DNA of 64,000 nucleotides from Vicinamibacterales bacterium (GTDB lineage: Bacteria; Acidobacteriota; Vicinamibacteria; Vicinamibacterales; UBA8438), in contig CATQHX010000010.1 in the NCBI GenBank assembly GCA_958296065.1, forward strand, positions 218,814 to 282,813, read 5' to 3'. Made by a program: the position numbers and the translations under genes. The notes beneath the pieces are model-generated. The model saw only the letters and a list, made by a program, of their open reading frames with translations, was not told the DNA's origin and did not search any database. Positions 52,352 to 61,306 of the stretch are shown piece by piece. The stretch's first letter is position 1; each line of letters begins with the position of its first letter.

Positions 52352-53272
52352 CTACCAGGGCTCCAGCCCAAGCAGGCGGGCCGGGTTTCGCCGGGCCATG
52401 ATGTCGATCTCCTCTTCGGTGATGCCCGCCTCCAGCATGGCGCGGATGTAGGAACGCAGGCCGTCCGCATGGACCGGATTGCCTTCCTGTCCGAGGTCGG
52501 ACGACATGAAGAAGGCCTCGGCGCCCAAGTCCCGGATTGCCGAGACGTAGTCCTCGATCGTCCTCCCGCCGGAGTACACGGCCAGCCAGTCGATCTCCAT
52601 GATGGTGCCTTCATCGGCCATCTGCCGCATCTGCTCGCGCGTCGCGCCCTGGCTGAACACGTGCGTCACGAGAATCCGGGGCACGCCGAGCCGCTTCGCC
52701 TCCGGAATCAGGCGCAGCACCTCGCCCGGCGCCGAATGCCCCATCGCCAGCGTCAGGTCGTGCTGGGCAAGCAGCTCGAAGACCTCCAGCACCGCCGGCA
52801 GCGGCTCGCCGTCGTCCAGGATCGACACGTACGGCCCATCGCTGCCCGACGACGTGGCGGCGTACTCGGAATCGAAGGTGGGCAGCCACACGACCTTGCC
52901 CCGCCCGCCGGCGAACGTGGCCATCTGCCGCACCGCCTCGGGGTTGATCCCGCCCACGGCACGGTTGAGAACGAGCCCGCCGAAGATCTCCAGGCCGTCC
53001 ACCTGCCCCATCGCTATCGCCGCCCGGTCGGCGGTCATCGTGAAGTGGTTCTTCAGCAGGATGGCGCGCAGTCCCGCCTCTGCCGCCAGGCGCGACGCCT
53101 CGATGTCGTCCACCGACCGCGGACGCGAATCGGGTCCGGTGTGGAAGTGCAGATCGACGACGCCCGCCAGGGAGATCTCCGCGTCCTGACCTGCCGCCGG
53201 CCCGACCGCGCCGAAGCCCGCCATTCCGGCCGCAACGACCAGCAACACTGTGACCCGCATCATTCGATCCAT
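52352..53272 (-). CDS. Exported amidohydrolase-like protein (DUF6282-type)
   Basis: 306 residues from ATG 53272, with AGGAGGGA upstream and a signal peptide (LLVVAAGMAGFGAVGPAAGQ). Amidohydrolase-type metal sites are GVVDLHFHTGPDSRPRSVDD (near 38), LLKNHFTMTADRAAI, MGHSAPGEVLRL, VTHVFSQG and MSSDLGQEGNPVHADGLRSY. The HFH and terminal Asp resemble TIM-barrel metallohydrolases. It likely hydrolyses a cyclic amide or ester outside the cytoplasm; the substrate is unknown. It is divergent from the symporter operon. Confidence 0.85.
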   Translation of the reverse strand: MDRMMRVTVLLVVAAGMAGFGAVGPAAGQDAEISLAGVVDLHFHTGPDSRPRSVDDIEASRLAAEAGLRAILLKNHFTMTADRAAIAMGQVDGLEIFGGLVLNRAVGGINPEAVRQMATFAGGRGKVVWLPTFDSEYAATSSGSDGPYVSILDDGEPLPAVLEVFELLAQHDLTLAMGHSAPGEVLRLIPEAKRLGVPRILVTHVFSQGATREQMRQMADEGTIMEIDWLAVYSGGRTIEDYVSAIRDLGAEAFFMSSDLGQEGNPVHADGLRSYIRAMLEAGITEEEIDIMARRNPARLLGLEPW

Positions 53273-53317
53273 CGAATCCCTCCTGTGTCACACCGGCTCG
53301 GGAAGCGCGCGGCGAAA

Positions 53318-53356
53318 CCCCGCTGCATTCGAGCCGCGATCGATCCCGCGTGGACT
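53318..53356 (-). repeat. 39-bp dispersed repeat, copy 2
   Basis: The reverse complement of this stretch matches 19143-19181 at 36 of 39 positions. It lies in the 210-bp gap upstream of both the amidohydrolase gene and the symporter operon. Function is unknown. Confidence 0.75.
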
Positions 53357-53482
53357 GCGTGCGCCCCGGCCTGTCTCATCTCGAACCGCACGGCACTATC
53401 ATAGGGCGACCGGGCCGGAAGCCCGCCGCAAGGAGGCCGCGACAGCGGCGGCCCCGCAGCGTCGGCGGCGGCCCCGGGAAAC

Positions 53483-53791
53483 ATGCCGGCCCCGCCCGAA
53501 CCTCCAGCGGCCCGTGGCGACGACCTCGCCGCGGGGTCTCACCAGGCACCGCCGGAACCACGATCACACCCCTGGATCTGGGCGGTCTACGTGCTTCTCT
53601 TCGCCGTCTCCGTGCCGTGGTACCTCCCGCCCGGCAGTCCCGCACGGCTCTGGCTCGGTCTGCCGCACTGGGTCGTCATCTCCCTGCTCGCCTACCTCGC
53701 CATAGCCGTCTTCACCGCGTTCGTGGTGACGCGCTACTGGCGCGTCCCGCCCGCGGACGGGGACGCGGACGATACAGAGGGCACGCCATGA
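53483..53791 (+). CDS. Small DUF3311-like membrane partner of a sodium/solute symporter
   Basis: 102 residues with two membrane helices (WAVYVLLFAVSVPWYLPPG and WVVISLLAYLAIAVFTAFVV). A small two-helix DUF3311-type protein preceding an SSS-family symporter is a recognised bacterial arrangement. ATG 53483 has GGGA 4 nt upstream. The stop overlaps the symporter ATG (ATGA), so the two are co-translated. It probably forms a subunit or assembly helper of the transporter. Confidence 0.85.
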   Translation: MPAPPEPPAARGDDLAAGSHQAPPEPRSHPWIWAVYVLLFAVSVPWYLPPGSPARLWLGLPHWVVISLLAYLAIAVFTAFVVTRYWRVPPADGDADDTEGTP

Positions 53792-55260
53792 GCGCGTCGC
53801 TCGCGCTGGGCGCCGGCGCCGCCGTGGGCTTCTACCTGTTGGTGCTGATCTCGGTCGGCTACGCCACCCGCAGGCGCGGCGCACAGACCGGCCTGGGCGA
53901 CTTCTACCTGGCCGGCCGCAATCTGGGCGGCTTCGTGCTCCTGCTGACCCTCTACGCGACGCAATACAGCGGCAACACACTGCTCGGCTACCCGGGGGAG
54001 GCGTTCCGTATCGGCTACGCGTGGGTGATGAGCGTCGGCTTCATGATGGCGATCATCGTCGTGTACCTGATCTTCGCCCCGCGCCTGCAACGACTCGCCC
54101 GCCGCCATGCCTTCGTCACCCCGGGCGACTGGATCACCCACCGTTTCCGCTCGCCGTCTCTCACGCTGATCGCCAACGTGCTGCTGATCCTGGCGATCTC
54201 CAACTACCTGCTGGCCCAACTCATGGCGATGGGCCACGTCACCGAGGGACTCTCCGGCGGGGCCGTGCCCTACTGGGTCGGCGTCGTGCTGCTGACCCTG
54301 GTCGTCATCGTCTACGAGACGGTCGGCGGGATGCGCGCCGTCGCCTGGACCGACTGCGTGCAGGGCAGCATGCTGCTGGTGGGGCTCGCCGGCCTGCTGC
54401 TGGCCGTCGTGCCGACCCCGGCCCATCTTGCCGAGCTGACCCTGGCGGTCGCGGCCGAGGCGCCCGAGAAGGTCGCCGTACCGTCCTGGGACGTCTCGCG
54501 CAACTGGCTCAGCACCCTCCTGCTCATCGGCTTCTCCGGCGCGGTCTACCCGCACGCGATCCAGCGCATCTACGCCGCCCGCGACGCGGCGACGCTGAAG
54601 CGCGCCTTCAGCGTCATGGTCTTCCTGCCGCTCGTCACCACGGGAGTCATGTTCATGGTCGGCATCCTCGCCATACGCGAGCTGTCCGCCGCCGGCGACG
54701 CCGACCAGGTGATGCCGGCGCTGCTGACCGCCTGGAGCGGGCGTTCGGTGCTGCTCTACGTCCTCTGCGTGACGGTCATCACCGCCGTCGTCGCGGCCGT
54801 CATGTCGACGGCGGACTCGGTGCTCCTGAGCCTGTCGTCCATTCTGGCCAAGGACGTCGTCGGGACCACGCTGCTCAAGGGCGCGCCGGAGGAACGCCTG
54901 ACCCGCATCGGCAAGCTGCTCTCGTGGGTGGTCGTCGCGGTGCTGGTGGTCATTGCGCTCTCGCCGCGGGTGACGCTGTGGGGACTGACCGAGATCAAGA
55001 TGGAGATCCTGGCCCAGGTGGCGCCGCTGTTCGTCCTCGGCGTGACCTGGCGGCGCCTGTCGACGTCCGCCGCGCTGGGCGGGATGCTGGCCGGCTGCGC
55101 GACCTACGCAGGGCTGCTGCTCGCCGGCCGGCCGCAGGTGTGGAACGTCCACGCCGGAGTCGTCGGACTCGGCGTCAACGTGGCGGCCTGCGTGGCCCTG
55201 ACGCTGCTCCCGGCCTGGATCGCCGCGGCGCCGGCCGGCGCGCGCGCGACCGGACGCTGA
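53788..55260 (+). CDS. Sodium:solute symporter (SSS family)
   Basis: 490 residues with about 13 membrane helices. SSS features include the GLGDFYLAGRNLGGFVLLLT start, TLYATQYSGNTLLGYPGEAF, ETVGGMRAVAWTDCVQGSML and VVAAVMSTADSVLLSLSSIL (the conserved Na2-site Ser region). It imports a small solute, possibly an organic acid or amino acid, with Na+ across the inner membrane; the substrate cannot be told from sequence. It is coupled to the upstream DUF3311-like protein. Confidence 0.92.
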   Translation: MSASLALGAGAAVGFYLLVLISVGYATRRRGAQTGLGDFYLAGRNLGGFVLLLTLYATQYSGNTLLGYPGEAFRIGYAWVMSVGFMMAIIVVYLIFAPRLQRLARRHAFVTPGDWITHRFRSPSLTLIANVLLILAISNYLLAQLMAMGHVTEGLSGGAVPYWVGVVLLTLVVIVYETVGGMRAVAWTDCVQGSMLLVGLAGLLLAVVPTPAHLAELTLAVAAEAPEKVAVPSWDVSRNWLSTLLLIGFSGAVYPHAIQRIYAARDAATLKRAFSVMVFLPLVTTGVMFMVGILAIRELSAAGDADQVMPALLTAWSGRSVLLYVLCVTVITAVVAAVMSTADSVLLSLSSILAKDVVGTTLLKGAPEERLTRIGKLLSWVVVAVLVVIALSPRVTLWGLTEIKMEILAQVAPLFVLGVTWRRLSTSAALGGMLAGCATYAGLLLAGRPQVWNVHAGVVGLGVNVAACVALTLLPAWIAAAPAGARATGR

Positions 55261-55400
55261 GGGGCGCCGAATAGCCCGCAACGTGGGCCTGTCTGGCGCT
55301 GGATCAGCCCTGACGCCGACGGCGTTCGGACCGAGGAACCACCGACGGGCAGCCGCATGCTGGAACCGCCGGTGCCGCACCTGCCCAGTCCTCCTTGGCT

Positions 55401-55505
55401 ATGAGCTTGCGCCGCAGAACGCAGCGCCAGCGAAGTGCTGAGGCGCAAGCTCATGGAGCGGGGGGGATGGGCCGAAACGCCGAGCCTGCGAGGCGTTTCG
55501 GGGCG
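55401..55505. repeat. Two-hairpin dispersed element, best copy
   Basis: The element has two perfect inverted repeats. The outer one is ATGAGCTTGCGCC (55401-55413) with GGCGCAAGCTCAT (55442-55454). The second is CCGAAACGCC (55472-55481) with GGCGTTTCGG (55492-55501). Between them lies GGAGCGGGGGGATGGG. A near-full inverted copy is at 62351-62455, with partial copies at 35632-35670 and 40793-40827. All four are in gaps between convergent genes; this one ends at the base before the DUF4440-type stop codon. Confidence 0.85.
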
Positions 55506-55967
55506 CTATCGCGGATTCATCCGGGTGCTCTGCGACGCCACGCACTGCCACCGGCCGTCTCGCACCACCCAGACGTCCGTATAGCGCAGGGCGATCTCGG
55601 CCTCCTGCCCCTGCCGGATACCGACCACGCGGAGCGTGAACCAGGCCACCGCGGCATCCTCGTAGACCTGCACGGTGAAGTCTTCCTGCGTGGCCGAGAT
55701 CACGCGCTGGTTGAATGTCGCTGCGAGTTCCAGCTCGCGGGCCTTGTCGCCCCGCGCGCCGTCGTCGTAGGTGACGATGAAGTCGTCGGCGAGAATGCTG
55801 TCGAGAAACTCAACGTCCCGGGCGTAGAACGCCTCGTTCCAGCCCCGCTCGAGCGCGATGAGGGCCTCCTCGGTCGAGACGTCGGGCAGTTGGGACGAGA
55901 AGGCGCCCGCCGTCCACCCGAACGCGAGCACGCAACACAGGAGATACCGCGGCCATCGTCTTCGCAT
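55506..55967 (-). CDS. Exported DUF4440/SnoaL-like (NTF2-fold) protein
   Basis: 153 residues from ATG 55967 (GGGAGGGG upstream) with a signal peptide (LLCCVLAFGWTAGAFSSQ). The NTF2-like pattern is clear: EEALIALERGWNEAFYARDV, EFLDSILADDFIVTYDDGAR, VQVYEDAAVAWFTLRVVGIR and LRYTDVWVVRDGRWQCVASQ. DUF4440 proteins are exported or cytosolic and mostly of unknown function; some act as ketosteroid-isomerase-like enzymes. It is convergent with the symporter gene across the two-hairpin element. Confidence 0.88.
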   Translation of the reverse strand: MRRRWPRYLLCCVLAFGWTAGAFSSQLPDVSTEEALIALERGWNEAFYARDVEFLDSILADDFIVTYDDGARGDKARELELAATFNQRVISATQEDFTVQVYEDAAVAWFTLRVVGIRQGQEAEIALRYTDVWVVRDGRWQCVASQSTRMNPR

Positions 55968-56177
55968 CGTCCCCTCCCCGCTGCCATTTCCCGAGAGCCT
56001 GCGCCGCAAGCAACCGACAAGCGCAGACGACGCCAAACTGCTCATTATTCCACGTCGCTCCGACGCACCCGTCGTCGGCGATCGCGAAGACCGGCTCGGG
56101 AGCGCGTGTCTGCCGGACCGGCGGGAGCCGTCCCCGGCCGGCGCCGGCGCATGACAGACGCGCCGCGGGTTGCGACA

Positions 56178-57770
56178 ATGGAGCGGATGCGCTTCTTCAA
56201 CACCGAGGGTCCCGTCCGTCCGGATGACCACTACTGCATCCCGCCGCTCGAGCGCATCGATCTCGCCGCCGTGCTCGGTCTCGTCCGCGACAAGAAGTAC
56301 TTCGTGCTGCACGCGCCGCGCCAGACCGGCAAGACATCGGCCCTGCTGGCGCTGCGCGACCTGCTGAACGGCGGTGGCGACTATCGCTGCGTGTACGCGG
56401 ATTTCGAGGTAGGGCAGGCCGCGCGCGAGGACACGGCGCGGGCGATGCGCGCCCTTCTGGGGGAGCTGGCCCGCCGGGCGCGCGTCACGCTGGGCGACGA
56501 CACGCCGGACGCCCTGCGGGGCGCCGCACTCGAGACCGAGGGCCCCGATGGCGCGCTGGTCGACGTGCTCTCGCGCTGGGCCGCGGCCGACCCGCGGCCG
56601 CTGGTGCTCCTGATCGACGAAATCGACACGCTGATCGGCGACACGCTGGTCTCCGTGCTGCGGCAACTGCGCGCCGGCTACGACCAGCGGCCCGCAGGCT
56701 TTCCCCACAGCGTCGTCCTGTGCGGCGTGGTCGACGTGCGCGACTACCGCATCCGGTCGAGCGCCGCGAACGCGCTCGTGCTCGGGGGCAGCGCCTTCAA
56801 CGTCAAGTCGAAATCGTTGCGGCTCGGCGACTTCACGGAGGCCGAGGTCCGGGCTCTGCTCGTCCAGCACACCGCGGAGACCGGACAAACGTTCACCGAG
56901 GACGCACTGCAGATGGTCTGGACCCGTACCGCCGGCCAACCCTGGCTGGTGAACGCGCTGTGCTACGACGCCTGCTTCGACGACAGGGCGGGCCGTGATC
57001 GGTCGCGCCCCGTCACCGGCGACGACGTCCTCGCTGCCCAGGAACGGTTGATCCAGCGGCGCGATACGCACATCGACCAGTTGGCGCACAAACTGCGCGA
57101 GGACCGGGTCCGGCGGGTGATCGAGCCGATTCTGTCCGGCGCGGACGAGCAGGCGTGGTCGGAGGAGGACCTCCTCTACCTCCGCGACCTGGGACTGATC
57201 GCGCAAGACGCCGGCGGCGCGCCGCGCATCGCCAACCCGATCTACGCCGAGGTCGTGCCGCGGCACCTGAACGCCGCGGTGCAGGCGGGCCTGCCGCACG
57301 AGCGCGTCTGGTACGTGGACGCGGATGGCGCCCTGAACGTGGAGGGGCTGATCGCGGACTTCCAGACGTTCTTCCGGGAGCACTCCGAGCACTGGGTGCA
57401 GCGCTTCGAGCAGTATCGGAAAGCGGGTCCGCAACTCCTGCTCCAGGCGCATCTGCAGCGGGTGGTGAACGGGGGCGGGGTCATCGAGCGGGAGTACGCG
57501 CTCGGCCGGGGCCGCACGGACCTGCTGATTCGCTGGCCGCAGGGCGGGCGGACGCGGAAGTTCGTGGTCGAGTGCAAGCTGCGCCGCGGGGACCTGGAGC
57601 GCACCGTCGCGGAGGGCGTGACGCAGGCGCGCGGCTACATGGACCGATGCGGGGCGGAGTCGGGCCACCTGATCGTGTTCGATCGCGAGCCGGAACGCAC
57701 GTGGGCGGAGAAGATCTTCCGCCGCGACCTGTCGACGGACGCCGCGCCAGTCACCGTGTGGGGCATGTGA
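56178..57770 (+). CDS. AAA-like ATPase fused to a PD-(D/E)XK nuclease
   Basis: 530 residues from ATG 56178 (ATG 56187 and 56151 are in frame). The family-type N-terminus FFNTEGPVRPDDHYCIPPLE precedes Walker A HAPRQTGKTSALLALRDL (46-63) and Walker B LVLLIDEIDTLIGD (142-155). The C-terminal nuclease-like domain has EREYALGRGRTDLLIRWPQ (Asp about 447) and KFVVECKLRRGDLERTVAEG (ECK about 464-466), a PD-(D/E)XK core. Such proteins are widespread in diverse bacteria and their role is unresolved; DNA processing or defence is possible. It is not in an operon with a known defence gene. Confidence 0.85.
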   Translation: MERMRFFNTEGPVRPDDHYCIPPLERIDLAAVLGLVRDKKYFVLHAPRQTGKTSALLALRDLLNGGGDYRCVYADFEVGQAAREDTARAMRALLGELARRARVTLGDDTPDALRGAALETEGPDGALVDVLSRWAAADPRPLVLLIDEIDTLIGDTLVSVLRQLRAGYDQRPAGFPHSVVLCGVVDVRDYRIRSSAANALVLGGSAFNVKSKSLRLGDFTEAEVRALLVQHTAETGQTFTEDALQMVWTRTAGQPWLVNALCYDACFDDRAGRDRSRPVTGDDVLAAQERLIQRRDTHIDQLAHKLREDRVRRVIEPILSGADEQAWSEEDLLYLRDLGLIAQDAGGAPRIANPIYAEVVPRHLNAAVQAGLPHERVWYVDADGALNVEGLIADFQTFFREHSEHWVQRFEQYRKAGPQLLLQAHLQRVVNGGGVIEREYALGRGRTDLLIRWPQGGRTRKFVVECKLRRGDLERTVAEGVTQARGYMDRCGAESGHLIVFDREPERTWAEKIFRRDLSTDAAPVTVWGM

Positions 57771-57815
57771 GGGCGTGGGGGAACGGCGAGCTTGCCCCCC
57801 TCCGCCAACCGGGAG

Positions 57816-58556
57816 CTACGACCTGAACACGCGCAGGAGCCGGCTCAGCGGATCGTAGAGCTTGTCGACCACCCGCTCCTTGAGCGGGATGATGGCGTTG
57901 TCGGTGATGGTGATCTCCTCGGGGCAGACCTTGGTGCAGCACTTGGTGATGTTGCAGTAGCCGACCCCGAAGTCGTTCGCCAGCTCCTCGGTGCGGTCCG
58001 CGGTGTCGAGGGGGTTCATCTCCAGCGCCGCGCTGTAGACGAAGAAGCGCGGGCCGATGAACTCGTGGTGCAGCCGGTGGTCGCGCAGCACGTGGCAGAC
58101 GTCCTGGCACAGGAAGCACTCGATGCACTTCCGGAACTCCTGCACGCGCTCCGCGTCGGACTGCTGCATGCGCCACGTGCCGTCCTCCGCGTCCGGCGGG
58201 CGCGGGGTGAACGGCTTGATCCGTTTCTTGACCTCGTAGTTCCAGGACACGTCGGTGACCAGGTCGCGGACGGTCGGGAACGCCTTCATCGGCTCGATGG
58301 TGACCGGCTCGTCCAGGTTCAGGCTGTTGAGCCGCGTCATGCACATCAGCTTCGGGTGACCGTTCACCTCGGCCGAGCACGACCCGCACTTGCCCGCCTT
58401 GCAGTTCCAGCGGACGGCGAGGTCGTTGGCCGACTCGGCCTGGACCTGGTGCACGGCGTCGAGCACCACCATCCCTTCGGTGACCTCGGTGGTGTAGTCC
58501 TGGTAGTCGCCGCCCTCGTCGTTGCCGCGCCAGATTCTGAACGTCGCCCTCGCCAT
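57816..58556 (-). CDS. sdhB: Succinate dehydrogenase iron-sulfur subunit
   Basis: 246 residues from ATG 58556 with GGGAG upstream. Ligands for the three clusters are visible: C52, C57, C60 and C72 (NCKAGKCGSCSAEV; LMC) for [2Fe-2S]. CIECFLCQDVC (144-154) and CNITKCCTKVCPE (201-213) serve the [4Fe-4S] and [3Fe-4S] clusters. It passes electrons from SdhA to the quinone site at the inner membrane. It is the last gene of the leftward sdhCAB set, 17 bases after sdhA. Confidence 0.95.
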   Translation of the reverse strand: MARATFRIWRGNDEGGDYQDYTTEVTEGMVVLDAVHQVQAESANDLAVRWNCKAGKCGSCSAEVNGHPKLMCMTRLNSLNLDEPVTIEPMKAFPTVRDLVTDVSWNYEVKKRIKPFTPRPPDAEDGTWRMQQSDAERVQEFRKCIECFLCQDVCHVLRDHRLHHEFIGPRFFVYSAALEMNPLDTADRTEELANDFGVGYCNITKCCTKVCPEEITITDNAIIPLKERVVDKLYDPLSRLLRVFRS

Positions 58557-58573
58557 CGGTCTCCCCCGCTTCG

Positions 58574-60391
58574 TCAGCTCTTCTGGCTCTCTTCGATGAT
58601 GCGCTGCAGGTCCTCGCGCGGCGGCGGGATAGTCTCGCGGCGGAGCTCCATCGCCCCGTCGGCCCCCTGCCGGATGACCAGAGTGGTCTTGCCCCACTCC
58701 TCGTCCTTGCCGAGGTGGTCCTCGCGGAAGTGCGCACCGCGGCTTTCCTGCCGCTCGATGGCCGAACGCGTCACCGCCTCGGCCACCGGCATCAGGTTGC
58801 GCAGGTCGAGCGCGGTGTGCCAGCCCGAGTTGTACTCGCGGTTGCCCTGCGCCTCGACCCGCTTGACCCTCTCCTGCAAGCGCTGCAGCGAATCGAGCGC
58901 CTGGCGCAGCTCGGCGTCGTTGCGGACGATGCCGACCTGGCTCTGCATCAGGTCCTGCAGCTCGTACTGCAACTGGTAGGAGGCCTCGCCGCTGCCCTGC
59001 CGATCGAGCGGCTCGAGCGCGGTGCGCGCCACCGCCTCGACCTGCCCCTCGTCCACGACGCCGGCCTGCTGGTCGCGCGCGAACGCCGCCGCGTACTCCC
59101 CGGCCCGCTTGCCGAAGACGAGCAGGTCGGACAGGGAGTTGCCGCCGAGACGGTTGGCGCCGTTCAGGCCGCCGGCCACCTCGCCGGCCGCGAACAGCCC
59201 GGGCACGGTCGACATCTGCGAGTCGGCATCCACCCGGACGCCGCCCATGACGTAGTGGGTCGTGGGACCGACCTCCATCGGCGTCTCGGTGATGTCGATG
59301 CCGGCAAGCTGCTTGAACTGGTGGTACATGCTCGGCAGCTTCTTGCGGATGTGCTCGGCGCCGTTCGGCAGCCTCGACTTGATCCAGGCGATGTCGAGGA
59401 AGACGCCGCCGTGCGGGCTGCCACGGCCTTCCTTGATCTCGCGCACGATGCAGCGCGCGACGTGGTCGCGGGTCAGCAGCTCCGGCGGCCGGCGGGCGTT
59501 CTTGTCGCCCTGCGTGTAGATCCAGCCCTCTTCCTCGCTGTCGGCGGTCTGGTGCTTGTAGAGGTCGGGGATGTCGTCGAACATGAAGCGGCGCCCCTCG
59601 CTGTTGCGCAGCACGCCGCCCTCGCCCCGCACCCCCTCGGTGACCAGGATCCCCTTGACCGACGGCGGCCAGACCATCCCGGTCGGGTGGAACTGGATGA
59701 ACTCCATGTCGATGAGCTCGGCGCCGGCGCGGTAGGCCAGGGCCTGCCCGTCGCCGGTGTACTCCCAACTGTTGCTGGTCACCTTGAACGCGCGGCCGAT
59801 GCCGCCCGAGGCGAGCACCACCGCCTTCGCCTTGAAGAGGCGGAACCGGCCCCGCTCGCGGTCGTAGCCGAACGCGCCGACGACCCGCTCGCCATCTTTG
59901 AGAAGCTCGACGACCGTGCACTCCATGTGCACGTCGATCCCCTGGTGCACGCCGTGGTCCTGGAGCGTGCGGATCATCTCCAGGCCGGTGCGGTCACCGA
60001 CGTGGGCCAGCCGCGGGTACTTGTGGCCGCCGAAGTTGCGCTGCAGGATGCGCCCGTCGCGGGTCCGGTCGAACACCGCGCCCCACGCCTCGAGCTCGCG
60101 CACCCGGTCGGGCGCCTCCTTGGCGTGCAGCTCGGCCATCCGCCAGTTGTTGAGGTACTGGCCACCCCGCATGGTGTCGGCGAAGTGCGTCTGCCAACTG
60201 TCGCGGTCGTCGACGTTGCCGAGCGCCGCGGCCATCCCGCCCTCGGCCATCACGGTATGCGCCTTGCCGAGCAGAGACTTGCAGACCAGCCCGACCGAGA
60301 CGCCGGCCGCCGAGGCCTCCACCGCCGCCCGCAGCCCCGCCCCTCCGGCGCCGATCACGAGAACGTCGTGTTCGAATGTCTGGTAGTCCAT
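58574..60391 (-). CDS. sdhA: Succinate dehydrogenase flavoprotein subunit
   Basis: 605 residues from ATG 60391. FAD site VLVIGAGGAGLRAAVEASAA (10-29), covalent-flavin His45 in KAHTVMAEGGM, substrate-site FIQFHPTGMV, GILVTEGVRGEGGVLRN, and HYVMGGVRVDADSQ with GLFAAGEVAGGLNGANRLGG. It oxidises succinate to fumarate in the TCA cycle at the cytoplasmic face of the membrane. It lies between the membrane anchor and sdhB genes; all expected motifs are intact. Confidence 0.96.
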   Translation of the reverse strand: MDYQTFEHDVLVIGAGGAGLRAAVEASAAGVSVGLVCKSLLGKAHTVMAEGGMAAALGNVDDRDSWQTHFADTMRGGQYLNNWRMAELHAKEAPDRVRELEAWGAVFDRTRDGRILQRNFGGHKYPRLAHVGDRTGLEMIRTLQDHGVHQGIDVHMECTVVELLKDGERVVGAFGYDRERGRFRLFKAKAVVLASGGIGRAFKVTSNSWEYTGDGQALAYRAGAELIDMEFIQFHPTGMVWPPSVKGILVTEGVRGEGGVLRNSEGRRFMFDDIPDLYKHQTADSEEEGWIYTQGDKNARRPPELLTRDHVARCIVREIKEGRGSPHGGVFLDIAWIKSRLPNGAEHIRKKLPSMYHQFKQLAGIDITETPMEVGPTTHYVMGGVRVDADSQMSTVPGLFAAGEVAGGLNGANRLGGNSLSDLLVFGKRAGEYAAAFARDQQAGVVDEGQVEAVARTALEPLDRQGSGEASYQLQYELQDLMQSQVGIVRNDAELRQALDSLQRLQERVKRVEAQGNREYNSGWHTALDLRNLMPVAEAVTRSAIERQESRGAHFREDHLGKDEEWGKTTLVIRQGADGAMELRRETIPPPREDLQRIIEESQKS

Positions 60392-60505
60392 CCTTCGCTT
60401 CGCTTGCTTCCTACGCTTCCTTGCTTCCTGTGAGGCTACGGTCGTGCGGATGCGCCGCGTTGCCCGGCGGACTGCTCCGCGGCATCCCGCGGCATCCCGC
60501 CGCAA

Positions 60506-61306
60506 CTAGAGAATGCGGAAGTCGGTCCAGACCCCCATCGAGCAGAGCCGCACGTACACGTCCGAGAACGAAACCCAGACGAGGCTCAGCCAGGCGAAGA
60601 GCATGTGGCGGCGGTTCAGGCAGCTCACGCAGTCGTAGGCGCGCTGCTGGACCGGGTTCGCGGAGATGCAGTCGTGCCGGCCGCCGACGAGGTGCCGCAG
60701 CGAGTGGCAGCTGAAGACATAGCCGCCGAGCAGCACGACGTTCAGCGCGAGCACGAGCGTCCCGACGCCGATGCCGAACGACGCGGCCCCGGCGGCGTTC
60801 TCGAACCACAGCGCATTCCAGACGTCGTAGCTCAGGATGACGATGAAGCCAAGCGCGAGATAGAGGAAGTAGCGGTGCACGTTCTGCAGGATCAGCGGGA
60901 ACGAGTTCTCGCCGCGGAATGCGTTGCGCGGCTCCCCGACCGCGCACGACGGCGGGTCGGCCCAGAACGCCTTGTAGTAGGCGCCCCGGTAGTAGTAGCA
61001 GGTGACCCGGAAGCCACCGGGGGCCCAGAGAATGAGGAACGCGGGCGAGAACGGCAGCCACGCCGGCCACCAGCCGGGCTGCGGCCCGAACAGCCTGTGC
61101 GACGAATCGCCAAAGATCTCCGGCGAGTACAGCGGCGACAGGTAGCTGCCGAACGCGTAGTGTTCGCCCTGGATCGCAGCCCAGGTCATGTAGACGAGGG
61201 CTGCCGCCAGACCGGCGAAAACGGCGGCCGGCTGCACCCACCACGCGTCGCGCCGGGACGTCTCACCGAACCCTCGCACCGGTATCGCAATCTGCACCCG
61301 ATCCAT
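60506..61306 (-). CDS. sdhC: Succinate dehydrogenase membrane anchor (large SdhC type)
   Basis: 266 residues with about five membrane helices: AAVFAGLAAALVYMTWAAI (about 27-45), PFSPAFLILWAPGGF (84-98), HRYFLYLALGFIVILSYDVW (144-163), VGTLVLALNVVLLGGYVFSC (181-200) and HMLFAWLSLVWVSFSDVYVR (234-253). Several His residues (for example FSCHSLRHLVGGRHD) can bind heme b. One large anchor in place of SdhC plus SdhD is the arrangement seen in some Acidobacteriota and Actinobacteria. It holds SdhAB on the membrane and reduces quinone. Confidence 0.85.
   Translation of the reverse strand: MDRVQIAIPVRGFGETSRRDAWWVQPAAVFAGLAAALVYMTWAAIQGEHYAFGSYLSPLYSPEIFGDSSHRLFGPQPGWWPAWLPFSPAFLILWAPGGFRVTCYYYRGAYYKAFWADPPSCAVGEPRNAFRGENSFPLILQNVHRYFLYLALGFIVILSYDVWNALWFENAAGAASFGIGVGTLVLALNVVLLGGYVFSCHSLRHLVGGRHDCISANPVQQRAYDCVSCLNRRHMLFAWLSLVWVSFSDVYVRLCSMGVWTDFRIL

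Noticed and set aside
58715..60433. A 572-codon plus-strand frame opposite sdhA
   Set aside because: It lies entirely antisense to a fully conserved sdhA and has the Val/Leu/Gly/Arg-rich composition of a shadow frame.
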